Positions 36,801-41,200 of a stretch of 64,000 nt of DNA are shown here, piece after piece. The stretch's first letter is position 1, and each line of letters starts with the position of its first letter. This stretch comes from Pseudomonas sp. H3(2019). Lineage in GTDB: Bacteria; Pseudomonadota; Gammaproteobacteria; Pseudomonadales; Pseudomonadaceae. The position numbers were made by a program, and so were the translations under genes. The stretch spans positions 248,001 through 312,000 of the forward strand of contig NZ_VMSG01000002.1 in the NCBI RefSeq assembly GCF_007713465.1, given 5' to 3'. The notes beneath the pieces are model-generated. The model saw only the letters and a list, made by a program, of their open reading frames with translations. It searched no databases and was not told the DNA's origin.

Positions 36801-38284
36801 TGTGCAGCGCCCGGTACGGGTTGAGCGCTCGATACTGCCGCCAAGCCGGCCCCTGCCACCGGACCGTAGCGCTCATTCAGATGCTGGGTCAGGCTGTCGA
36901 TATCGGGAAACTCGAACAGCAAGGTCGGGTACAGCGCCTGCCCGATAAACTCACCCAACTGCTCGCTGAGCTTGAGCATGTCCACCGACTCCAGCCCCAG
37001 CGAATAGAATCCTGTCTGGGTCGCCACCTGCTCGGTGTCAATGCCGAGCCGCTCGGCGATACGCTCGATCACAAAGCGACGCAGCGTTTCGTCCGAAGCC
37101 TGCGGCGACGGCGCTCCTGGTACATGATCCAGGCCGACATCGGCACCAAACGTCTGGCAAAGATGCTGGCTCAACAGCCTGATACTCCCGAACTCGAATA
37201 GCAACGTGGGGTACAACGCAGCCTTCACCACCGTTTGCAGGCGCTCGCTCAACGCGAGCATCTGCACCGACTCCAACCCAAGGTCATAAAACCCGGCGTC
37301 AGGGTCGATACCGGCCTGCGCGATGCCTAGCACCTGTGCTACCCATTGCGTCAGCAAGGTTGCGATCGGAGCACTGTCTGCGCCGGTTGCAGGTCTCTGC
37401 GCAACGGGTTCCACGACCACCGGCACACCGGCCGCCTCCTCGACCAAACGCCGGATCAGCCCAGAATTGCGGATGCATTTGCAGGTCAGCTTGCCGAAAT
37501 GCGCGAGCACTTCGCCCTGTGCATTGAGAATGAAGTAACTGTTGCTGATGACATCCTTCGAGGGCGCCAACACTTCAGGCGAGGGCACATACACATAGCA
37601 GGGCCCCTGAGCGGACTGCGGTGCACGGAAGCTCTGGATATACACCGGAATGAACGGCTGACCGGGATCGAACTCGGTCATTGCAAAAGCGAGCAGCGTG
37701 GATGAGTCGAGCTTGGCCGGATGGATATAGAACTGCCCTTCGCTCTCGCGATTTGCCTCGTCGAGCTGCATCTCGGCCAATAGATAGCCATCGCCCTGAT
37801 ACATCTTGCCGAAGCACTTCATTGCCGCGCCATGAATGATCTGTTCGCTGCGGGCGATGCGGTAGACCTCCTCGGTGTCGCGCACACGACTCGCCAATGC
37901 GATCAGCGCCGCAACATCGATAACGGGATCGGCGTCCGCCACGGAGAACTGCAGCTGCGCGCGGAAGTTTTCCCGCCAGGGGCCGTCCTCGTGCTCATCC
38001 ATAAACTGGCTTTGCCCGCGCACTTGCCACACATCGTCGGCGCCAGGCTCCAGCGTCACGCGAATACGGCGGTCCCGGCCCTCGGTGGTGGCGATAGCTT
38101 CAGGGAACAAGATGTCACGCAACTGCGCGCGCGATCGGTCCATCCCCTGAGCCTCAATGATGCGGAATACGATATCCAGGAAGGTAGCGCCCGGCATCAG
38201 GGAAACATCATGCACATGATGGTTCTGCATAATGAAATCCGAATGCATCAACACGACATTGCATTCGATCTTGGATGAATTCAT
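17969..38284 (-). CDS. Giant AT-less PKS ending in DUF2156-SH-TE (LnmJ-like)
   Basis: A 6771-aa modular polyketide synthase. Order by residue: DH-like 1-285, ACP ~339, ACP ~434, KR ~505-880; KS ~935-1350, carrier-like insert ~1395-1460, ACP ~1665; KS ~1735-2160, DH ~2350-2620, KR ~2810-3030, C-methyltransferase ~3060-3410, ACP ~3495, ACP ~3615; KS ~3700-4130, DH ~4300-4570, ACP ~4615, ACP ~4730; KS ~4805-5240, ACP ~5507, ACP ~5610; DUF2156 ~5670-6005; PLP lyase-like SH ~6035-6435; TE ~6490-6771. No acyltransferase domain follows any KS, so malonyl units must come from a trans-acting AT. All four KSs keep Cys-His-His. The ATG overlaps the stop of the 4206-aa gene (ATGA 38281-38284). Domain order and tail are those of LnmJ. 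Confidence 0.95.
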   Translation of the reverse strand: MNSSKIECNVVLMHSDFIMQNHHVHDVSLMPGATFLDIVFRIIEAQGMDRSRAQLRDILFPEAIATTEGRDRRIRVTLEPGADDVWQVRGQSQFMDEHEDGPWRENFRAQLQFSVADADPVIDVAALIALASRVRDTEEVYRIARSEQIIHGAAMKCFGKMYQGDGYLLAEMQLDEANRESEGQFYIHPAKLDSSTLLAFAMTEFDPGQPFIPVYIQSFRAPQSAQGPCYVYVPSPEVLAPSKDVISNSYFILNAQGEVLAHFGKLTCKCIRNSGLIRRLVEEAAGVPVVVEPVAQRPATGADSAPIATLLTQWVAQVLGIAQAGIDPDAGFYDLGLESVQMLALSERLQTVVKAALYPTLLFEFGSIRLLSQHLCQTFGADVGLDHVPGAPSPQASDETLRRFVIERIAERLGIDTEQVATQTGFYSLGLESVDMLKLSEQLGEFIGQALYPTLLFEFPDIDSLTQHLNERYGPVAGAGLAAVSSAQPVPGAAQTTAEFSYYQPVWQASEVLEPLPHLPRLMLLDVEDALAQDFARCYGLTPDRLGRARLGEDLITDGEQHLVLQLSGSMDAEQVLLSAWQLLKMLCDRKVQVRLCLLVTGDQVHESPSFRALAAFVRTVLHEMPGIWCRMLAQDQADAGGVLREFGVVTPEPAVWVADGGRHVLRFAERRFAEQLDQTQRLRRQGKYLIAGGAGGIGRQLAEFLARSYGASIMLLGRRSIDETAVATWRRDGLDIHYLQADLTAAKALDVALAQTRQLFGELNGVMHCAGEVRDALFFRKQRTDIQAVLAPKLAGVRNLDRATRRDALDFFVTFSSISASVANIGQSDYAYANAYLEAYTDWRATQPDCSGLSLAIGWPYWREGGMTVSEQVLEQGKQRSGLHPMSTEAALSALQTLLACAQGSVTVAYGDTPVFQRTLALTDAGSPASLQAVAEVADAIAIIGLAGRYPGSESQDEFWQNLADGRDCVREVPVARWDHAAFFDPRRGQPGRTYGNKGGFIDRAAHFDAAFFGISRRDAELMDPQERQFLTVCWQALEDAGYTPQALEEDRVGVFAGVMWNHYQSVRAAHEPAIPTALHASVANRVSYCLNLRGPSVSVDTMCSSSLTALHFAAESLRSGECDLALAGGVNLILHPDKYLQLAEHHFLSDDGLCRSFGEGGTGYVPGEGAGVVLLKSLKRALADGDHVYAVIRGSALNHSGKTSGYTVPSPAAQASLLHAAMQRARIDPRRLDYIEAHGTGTSLGDPIEVEGIRQAFKDVDLAPQSIAIGSVKSNIGHLESAAGIAAVSKVLLQMRHGQLAPSLHAETLNPHIDFAHSPVRVQRELGDWPRPADGSGRVAGISAFGAGGSNVHMLLEEYPASQTVGDWREPNVFTLSARSEDVLRRYVQQFVQWLRRRREPGAMAQHNGRVELVAKVAYLLGVDASEVDHQATFGDMGLDVIGLDSLSRDGQGAQALTMESRIADCFDGADAVTQALPNLRDMSYTLQTGRSPMAKRLAVVVSSASQLIEALESFVHGGPPPPGAFWGESLEVPAHLEADTARAWFQSGQLVPLARAWQAGAEVIWKACYAKGGHPSRVSLPVYPFDEEHLWLGGWRAAQAGESSLQWNGQTASAALPTAPAMPYTKPVGLHGQVRRFLDQCLSKVLYLNPGELDPTQSFSDAGLESTGALEVINTVNQAFALELEVVAIFDHPSIDDLTRFIEAQLEANGYREPDDAPARDEPAVLRMTGGHAPGGVAIIGMSGRFADAPDLEHFWENLARGRCSAREVDPRRWGHASFFNEDGRLPGKTNTKTAALLDEVDRFDAGVFNISPLAAQLMDPQQRLFLEEAWAALEDAGYGGDAAQKSTCGVYVGCAVGDYIEWIEAANQENTGEAFLGVVPSILAARISYRLNLSGPALAVDTACSSSLVAIHLACESIRSGECDMALAGGVALMLTPQLQVRSGKMGILSPSGRCAPFDADANGTVLGEGAGVVVLKNLEQALRDADNILGVVYASGSNSDGKSNGITAPSADAQEALVRQVLSKAGLSPSDIGYIETHGTGTLLGDPIEVNALKRVFGPMGERGKTCGLGSVKSNIGHTTMAAGVASLMKLLLGLRHRQQPPTLQFSRLNPKIDLSDSPLYICAELSDWQPGPNGRRLAGVSSFGFSGTNCHLVVGDIEPAPRHALPAAPAYPVMLSGRTPAALLQRMRDLRAWLGEGDDGPEMADLAFTLAAGRSHFPCRQAWVVTHPADLRACLDDALSSRGSEPVARLPAERLSPGECSALMNTWAESPDAVAHVQALQDVVQAYVAGAEFDWSQWPQAKRYRRISLPTYPFARDRHWLDHPQGIHAQSVPREFHVNQSENVNMLLGMSAMADNNDDGQVFTCTLAASAWLVADHVVNGQPVLPGVASLEMAVSVALNGNLNAPVHLAKVRWLRPFIAGGDSKLVLRVIQRNEQTTFTLESPDDGPSMPYVSGLIVEPQRELVREIIDLASIAERANRSVSNQEIYQAFADAGINYGERFRVLESVSFNDQEALGRIVVEPSKDPAYGKYHMHPSVMDGAFQAIAALQGQGDGGPVVPFALDTLEFVQAITTTRSYSYVKRTGKHQYSVLVTDAEGQVCIRCQGFSLRATRDVLDGMSYVPVWREAPVQETAAVAPQRVLILHAPQATELARALQRHHAGGQVTLGALSDLPDSEHVYDAIYFLAGASGGVTAPEHDPTMRLAFLLIKQLIDGPHRRQALSLKFVLHGVVDAQAGDTVQSYGAGLLGMARAVASEYSRWNVDCIDAGPYHASSVEALAPRIARERAVRGVTALRGQKRLQRIFETVRLSRPASSSALVKGGTYLVIGGAGGLGFEVSRYLARSAQARLAWVGRRPEDDSIRDKIRQVASLGGQAEYFQADLCDETAMRRVVEQIGSRQGTLRGVLHIGGVFRDMSLATMDEAAFNAVLAPKVTGMAVLERVLHGHPIDFLLLFSTAASFVEAGGQANYAAASTFEDAFALNLRARSTYPVCVINWGYWGSIGAVSGESYRKRMAAIGLGSIEIPEAAEAIERILVQRLPQTLVIKAQAHCLSDWFGIGQGRQEYTQMPEALSSSRKGYQLLETLSRALLAEALQASGWMPEPGGQVTRDELGRRAGVQPGFARLFDALLDAAVRSGGWRLDDHSMVGAAPVQAVAPIRQRLLEQHPDMRPHVALLETCVGNLMEVIAGRRNPMEVLFPKGSMALVQQIYKGQVIANFYNELLARAVVAAAKRVIEASGRPVRILEIGAGTGGTTSGLLPALAGLPVEYCYTDVSSAFLLHGKQNYAPDYPYLTFELLDIGKSPQQQGFAQGSYDIVLATMVLHVVPDLAEGMRNIAWLLGTGGEVFVNEVTRVHDFLTLTFGLLSGWWAYQDNALRLPHAPMSSTQQWRSVLDQAGFGAVRIEGLPGLAEDDLDQALIVAAVRGVKPAANAGVQRTGSMPSAPTRAVPQASAGQEGGGLANGVMSYLKRIFAETLKFDPLALDEHATFESFGVDSLIGQNITARLENDFGNLPATLLFEYMTLFTLAGYLCEAHASEARLIGGEPQVASSVLSAAHIPSREEGYEQDASLLPRVRGYLKRVFGDILKFEPAELDEWATFESFGVDSLNSQKIIAQLELDLGDLPATLLFEQLTIEQLGQHLVGTHATALGRLLGSAPATTPAPAQIDTLVPLAASPAPAHEPVDTARHGGDIAVIGVCGRYPNSSTVEQLWQNLALGADCVGEVPSSREDWQAYLRQGLHAGPAGYLDQVDQFDPGLFGILPRDAVNMDPQERLFLETCWSLLESAGHLGEYTKEVNTGVFVGSMYGAYGQLAATRWDAGQLSGGHSAHWSLANRVSYCFNLQGPSFAVDSACSSSLTAVHLACESLLREECRVAIAGGVNVILHPAHFASLGALNMLSSHGRSMVFDARADGFAPGEGVGAVLLKPLAAAEADGDTILAVIKGSLVNAGGKTGGYTVPNPNAQAQLIERVFKKSGVEPQTVSYVELHGTGTALGDPIEVGSLTRAFKSAASGGAVASTAIGSVKANVGHLEGAAGIVGLTKVLLQFKHKQLVPCLHLETLNPKIDFEHSPFHPQRQLQPWERPLLDLGDGVREYPRRAGLSSFGAGGANAHLILEEYEDRRAQHVERDTDQPVLFVLSARTRERLAQWADDNADFIESAPGAACSLDELAYTSQTGRREMGERVTVIARDHATLAQALRTFARGEEHAAVIYDDGKDQSVKEMLADEEGASFIVSLLQKRNLAKLGQAWVQGVRIDWRGLWRGIAPKRVELPGYPFEHKRYWIDLELPVARPDERVIALALDPNAFYCLEHRIRGQRWLPGMFYLEWVRQALGRSGAPLRFGDVRWLSPLNLEKGVPSLQLRLKGEGSKTAFQISGENGTVYCDGHLGSDYATQPEAVDMAALGMHCPQPLAGDVLYEMLLASGLDHGPGFKVIRHLQLGDREALAELAMPASVAKASHELLLHPSILDGALQSLAALDRDPHSRGYVPIGFDNFSLYAELPAEVLVWAREVGQETPGARRFDLSLLNPDGQVLADISGLRIAPMLFARAAVVAEQVPTPAAQRSTSAASTLVEVEAALQNMAAGFLMVDEADVDLSAELLDSGFDSVSLTELLTEVNQHFGLDLLPQVLFDCPTLSAFAHYVAAALPPMPEPPSGGSRVPSPSPVAVTKADILASPQTVHEGSAVAIRRELQRMAARFLMLEPGDVDLTADFLDSGFDSVSLTELLVEVNQAFGLDLLPQVLFDCPTLEAFSDYLLTCVDSSHLGGQVPVAAVTWTETPGPVSVVEVPAAVTKVEQERHQADDPIAIIGIAGRMPKSEDLDAFWAHLMAGDDLVQAVPAERTELNTDPAMHGIRAGFIDNVGAFDARFFKIAPSEAASMDPQQRVFLEVAWRAIEDAGYPPSSLAGSTTGVFVGVGTTDYNDLMTAQGLAMDGHTATGIAHSILANRVSYVLDLQGPSEAVDTACSSALVAIHRAVSAIRNGECDKALAGGVNLTLAPGLFEAFTQSGMLSADARCKTFDADADGYVRGEGAGAVLLAPLSAALAEGAPIYAVIRGSAVSHGGRTNSLTAPSSKAQARAIVQAYRNADIDPASVSYVEAHGTGTRLGDPIEVEGLKMAFAELAQDPGRMPCAVAKVGIGSVKTHIGHLEAAAGIAGLLKVVLAMKHGQLPGNLHFRQVNPFLRLESTPFYVVANTTPWPRDIETASGSVQRAGISSFGFGGTNAHVIVESYPARAVHAGSTGVLPFLLSAPSAEALLAYAASLARFIEKNTALDLRALAATLAHGREAFPHRLVVLAQDAASLVTELTMASQGMHDSALSGLAEQMIPAPANGAGLRQMAQAWVVGAQVDWHAWLPAGLPRLGGVVSFAFARKHHWFSAVTALPAVHEAVHTHNVSQALPLPLVDSPVQISTPRVSGKIQLSGVGPVVAVAPVATTEAAFGAQPMSPVRSTEPDSTTAVSIDPLEIAGFLREALSELLDIPVGEIDETVPFVDLGLDSIFGIQLIRRLNQRFGWDVQAAQVYEHNTVELLTDYCEQRACTTAGIAEQPAAAPAVADRETTVEAEVIPAPGESLEQRLFGLIERTLEREPAPEQAFSQWMTSFDMLRVISALEGEFGPLKKSLLFDMTTIAALAAFLGDSDVSGVVASSNEVAHDASPLSETPIDDRQALFVKKQSLPKWPELDETVRQLHLLHGKEGGLPGRDIAPYVFIGKRRLGYFNCSQAGDVLFSFSYVGTEDYAPELAQEYIEFGREHGMKANFLSLMRLERAGDIAITATPFGVVQRLENLAEFTLSGSKMRKLRYLVNKFEASGQCRTEEYRVGSDPAIDQQIVAVIDQWASTKQMVNPYVATVRAEIGAGVLAERHRMFLTFVDDTLANAIIVTHIPSENGYLLDLEFYGAQAPAGGLEFAIAKIFEQRIAEGDTFFSFGGTFGVKVCDSANADVQAERTLQELRELGLVNNDGNVQFKNKFAPTNLPVYLCRADEADSTPVSDILLMIASPKAGDTPVAVAEVQEALEVETQALPDTQVGLRERQLRAVGYNPVRLAPGEVPYDLMTDSWSELEAGFISGRMAEMRSKLLGGSVDYRLDQQTLLPFKFVRAAGSGRTAEAMLCRALPKRGRRVLSNALFPSWTFNLMDHDLSEVVVAAESGDDSGAPFSGNFDLSDLEEKLLSCPNGCAFVAVELSNNARGGRAVSLANLRLARELAHRHDTILVMDATRLLENALCIIQNEEGFAEQDLWDVAGQILQQADAVSMGMSKDFGCSYGGLVATSDASIATHIDERAALRGNELNLENRSLLARVLGDRTKVRKLVTQRMQCVAQLWQRLRDAGAPVRGAMPGTHCVLLDVSAMPRYRGAAYPVESCLAWIYRETGIRAARHLASPGDESLNQCIRLAIPVGLNFTVVCELADRLVALFQSDAHVLLLTADDSNAARSEARFHLLDIAGSTAPVEVRPDRKMLERATNAASRVVEENYRVVQEIFPEVVRQLVEVKGGQVEVMSAGQGPVLLLMHPFNIGAGLFAYQFKSLSERFRVVTIHHPGVGATNAQVPLSLDGVADLFVHVLETLGVTGPMHIAGISAGGLQAQAFVHRYPHLSATLTLICSSYKVGNRDGKVSPLVEVIAEDMALIASHVDDPRLTLERQRVSETLLRCESMDPRMGLKYLDEFTHLPDLRAMLADIAVPSLILQGRHDSVISAQTTLTLRDSIPGAVLEMIETGGHFVTLTNAQECNDLIEDFLAQHQIVIRQSHVETLDNTMAFAK
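18980..20180 (-). other. PLP-dependent C-S lyase-like 'SH' domain
   Basis: Residues ~6035-6435 are a tryptophanase/tyrosine phenol-lyase-type fold inside a PKS. Visible marks are LPFKFVRAAGSGRTAEAML, SNALFPSWTFNLMDHD, VMDATRLLEN and SMGMSKDFGCSYGG. Lys6269 (codon at 19478-19480) is the expected Schiff-base lysine. LnmJ SH is a cysteine lyase that leaves cysteine sulfur on the polyketide beta-branch; the same role is likely here. Confidence 0.85.
20270..21270 (-). other. DUF2156 domain (leinamycin 'DUF')
   Basis: Residues ~5670-6005, from KWPELDETVRQLHLLHG to about LCRADEADSTPVSDIL, resemble DUF2156, a GNAT-like fold also found at the end of lysyl-phosphatidylglycerol synthases. In LnmJ a DUF domain stands directly before the SH domain and is a defining mark of the family. 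Its exact role is not known. Confidence 0.8.
21330..23870 (-). other. Terminal KS-ACP-ACP module, likely beta-branching site
   Basis: The last KS is complete (VDTACSSAL, EAHGTGTRLGDP, HIGHLEAAAG). It is followed by a canonical ACP (DLGLDSIFGI) and a divergent second carrier (FSQWMTSFDMLRV) that keeps the Ser but loses the usual Gly-x-Asp. No KR or DH is present, so the beta-keto group is free for HMGS-type branching. In leinamycin, branching and sulfur insertion also take place on the last module. Confidence 0.75.
23970..27190 (-). other. KS-DH-ACP-ACP module
   Basis: The KS is complete (VDSACSSSL, ELHGTGTALGDP, VGHLEGAAG). The DH keeps HRIRGQRWLP and HPSILDGALQ. Two nearly identical ACPs follow (both DSGFDSVSLTELL), clearly a recent tandem duplication. 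There is a DH but no KR in this module, so reduction would have to come from a KR in trans (the SDR at 54266-55024 is a candidate) or from a neighbouring module. Confidence 0.85.
27310..33080 (-). other. KS-DH-KR-MT-ACP-ACP module
   Basis: The KS is complete (VDTACSSSL, ETHGTGTLLGDP, SNIGHTTMAAG). The DH has both catalytic motifs (HVVNGQPVLP; HPSVMDGAFQ). The KR shows GGAGGLGFEV and FSTAASFVEAGGQANYAAAS. The C-methyltransferase has the SAM loop ILEIGAGTGGTTS. Twin ACPs (both FGVDSL) close the module. Predicted output: an alpha-methylated, unsaturated two-carbon unit. Confidence 0.87.
33170..35480 (-). other. KS-ACP module with carrier-like insert
   Basis: The KS has VDTMCSSSL, EAHGTGTSLGDP and SNIGHLESAAG, so it is competent for elongation. 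Between the two halves of its post-KS linker (LSARSEDVLRRYVQQF and MSYTLQTGRSPMAKR) lies an extra segment at about 33.9-34.1 kb (LVAKVAYLLGVDASEVD, then FGDMGLDVIGLDSL). It looks like the first half of a carrier domain. A normal ACP (FSDAGLESTGALEV) ends the module. No reductive domains are present, so the beta-keto group should persist. Confidence 0.85.
35540..37320 (-). other. ACP-ACP-KR segment of the split module
   Basis: Two carriers with DLGLESVQML and SLGLESVDML active-site motifs are followed by a complete ketoreductase: NADPH loop GGAGGIGRQL, catalytic FSSISASVAN and SDYAYANAYL. The ACPs precede the KR, an order typical of trans-AT systems. Together with the DH-like domain and the KS at 38.5-39.75 kb, this makes one elongation module split over two proteins. 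Confidence 0.85.
37430..38284 (-). other. N-terminal DH-like domain of the giant PKS
   Basis: Residues 1-285 form a double-hotdog DH-like domain opening the protein, without its own KS. The His motif reads HHVHDVSLMP: His22 is kept, but the usual Gly is Asp. The Asp motif reads HPAKLDSSTL: Asp is kept, but the usual Gln is Leu. It completes a module whose KS ends the 4206-aa protein. It may be a true dehydratase with altered surroundings or a related double-bond-shifting or structural domain. Confidence 0.7.
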
Positions 38285-41200
38285 AGCGAGTCTTCCGCAA
38301 AAGCATTAGATGAAGAATGGTTCGAGCGCGCCGAGGCCACGTCCCCCTGCCGGCCGAAATCCAGTCTCAACGGGGACAAGCCGGCGGGCGCCGTCTTGGA
38401 GTCGACCTCCAACCAGCAACGAACGCGTTGGAACGAGGGCCTTGGCAATGACGGGCGCACTGGCGCGGTCCGTGACTGGGCGGCATCAAGCGAGCTGACG
38501 ATCAGGTGCACATTAGTGCCGCCCAGACCGAATGCGCTGATACCCGCCGCACGCATTCCGTTGATCGCCGGCCAATCGCGCAGCACGGTATTGGGATAGA
38601 ACGGCGAGGTCTGGAAGTCGAAACGCGGATTGGGGGTGTCGCAGAACAGGGTCGGCGGCAATTGGCCGTGTTTAAGACACAGGACTGCTTTGAACAGCCC
38701 CGCGATGCCGGCCGCGCTCAACAGATGCCCGACGTTCGACTTCACGCTGCCTATAGCGCAGAAACCTTCCCGTCCGGTGTGCTCCCGGAAGACGTCCGTC
38801 AGAGCTTTGAGTTCGATCGGGTCACCGATCATGGTGCCGGTGCCATGTGCCTCCACCATGCCGATGTTTTCCGCCGTCAGGCCGCTGGCCGCTAAGGCTC
38901 GCCGAATCACCTGGCTTTGCGCCTTGGGATTTGGCGTGGTCAATCCCATAGTCCGCCCATCATTGTTGGCGGCGACACCACGAATGACCGCATGGATCGG
39001 GTCGCCGTCGCGCAGCGCCGCGTCCAGCCTCTTGAGCAACAGAACGCCACAACCCTCTCCCGGCACGAAGCCATCTGCGCCCTTGTCGAACGTGCGACAC
39101 CGGCCGCTTGGCGACAAGGCGCGCGCTTCGGAAAACTCCAGGTACGGCTCTTCGTCCAGCAAAATGTCTACGCCACCCGCCAGCGCCAACGCCGACTCGC
39201 CCAGGGCCAGGCTCTGGCAGGCCAGTTGCAGCGCCGACAAGGCTGACGAGCACGCGCTGTCCACCACCATGCAGGGGCCGCAAAAATCGAAATGGTGCGC
39301 GACCCGCGCGGCAATGAAGTTCTGATCGCCCCCAAGGCCGGCCTGTCCTAACTGACCCGCCATGCGACGGCGGTAACCCGACATGCGCGCACCGATATAG
39401 ATACCGACATCCTTGCCCGACAGCTCTTGCGGCGCGTAGCCCGCGTCGCTCAGGCAGTTGGCCGACTCTTCCAGCATCATGCGGATCGCCGGATCGCATT
39501 CACTGGCTTCCTGGCGCGACATGTTGAAATAGCCGGGATCGAAGTCTTCAATGCCGGAAATGAAGCCTCCCCACTTGCTGATGCTCTTCCCTGCCTGGTG
39601 AGCCGGTCGGTAGAAGCGCTCTATGTCCCATCGGCTGGACGGCACTTCATGCACGGCGCAATGGCCCTGCTTCAGGTTGTTCCAGAAGGTCTCAATATCC
39701 GGGGCATCGGGAAAACGTCCCGACATACCAACGATGGCAATATCGTGCCGGAGCGCCGGCACCATGGCCGACTCGGCCAAGGCTTGCGCATGTTCCGCTG
39801 GCGGCTGCGAGGGGGATTGCGCGGCGATCTCAAAGACCCCAAGGTATCGGCTCAACTCATTGAGGGTCGGATAATCGAGCAAAGCCGACGGTTCGAGCGG
39901 TCGACCGATTTCCCGCTCGATCGCATGAATCAGTTCAACCATCATCACCGATTCGACGCCCAGATCGCTGAAGTGGGCCTGAGGGTCGAGGTCCGAGAGC
40001 CGGATGCGCAACATGTCCGAAAAAATCTGCATGAGCCACGCAGCCACGCGTTTCTCGGCAATGACGCCTGGCGAAGCAGGAAGAGGAGCCGCAGAATGCG
40101 GCGACACAGCGTCGAAATGAGGCATCACGTCTGCAATCTCCCTGTTTGAAACCAATGGCAGCGGCACGATGTTGGCGTGCTCCTTGAGCGCCAGCACACG
40201 ATCCAGCAAGCGCAACCCCTGCCGGTTACTGATCGCCTCCAAGCCCAGTCGGCTGCACGCTTCGCGGCTGGCATCGCTGCCGGAGCTTTGCGCCCAGAAC
40301 GGCCAATTCACTGCGCGGTAGGCGTGCTGGCCCTTGGAGTGCATATGGGCAACGAAGCGATCCATGCAGACATTGGCGGCGGCATAGTCGCTGACACCCG
40401 CACCCAATGCCCCGACGACAGCGCTGATGGAGGAAAACGCCAGGAAAAACTCCAGACGATCCGGCGTGCACGCCTCGGCCAAACAGCACAGCCCGGTGAA
40501 CTTGGGCGCGAATGAAGACTCGATTTGCGCCGGGGTCTTGTGCACGAATGCCGGACGGCCTTGCGAACCGTTGCCAGCGCAATGAATAACCCCACGAATC
40601 TCGCCAAGCGAACGACGCACGTCCGCCAGAAAGGATTGCAACCGCTGAACGTCGGTCAAGATCGACGCCGCCGTCATGACTTGTGCACCCGCAGCCTCCA
40701 GGGCACGGACATTGGCAACAGCCTCACGCTGCCAGGTTGGCAAGTCGGGATCATCCCAGCCGGCGCGCGGCGGCAATGCCCGCGAGCCGATCAATGCCAG
40801 CTTGCGCGCGCCGCGCCGCGCCCATTCGAGCGCGATCATCGCTCCCAGGCCACGCAGGCCGCCGGTGATCAGATAGACCGCATCCGGGTCGAGACGGTAG
40901 GTCTCGGCGGAAACGGGAGCAATCGGCTTCAAGTACGGCACATAACGCTGACCGTGCCGGTAGCACACTTCGACCGACTGGCGCACGTCATGCCATTCAG
41001 TCAGCAATGCCTGGATCTCTTGCCCGCCGTCCGGATCCAGGTCGATGGTGCGCAGCGTGATTTTCTTATGCTCGGCGGCCAACGTTTTGATGAAGGAAGC
41101 CATCTGCACCCCCAGCAAATTACTGGCTTCGCCCTGCACGGAGTGCAACCCGTTGCTGGCATGCATCACCCGTAGCAACTGGCCGGCAGGCGCTGTCACC

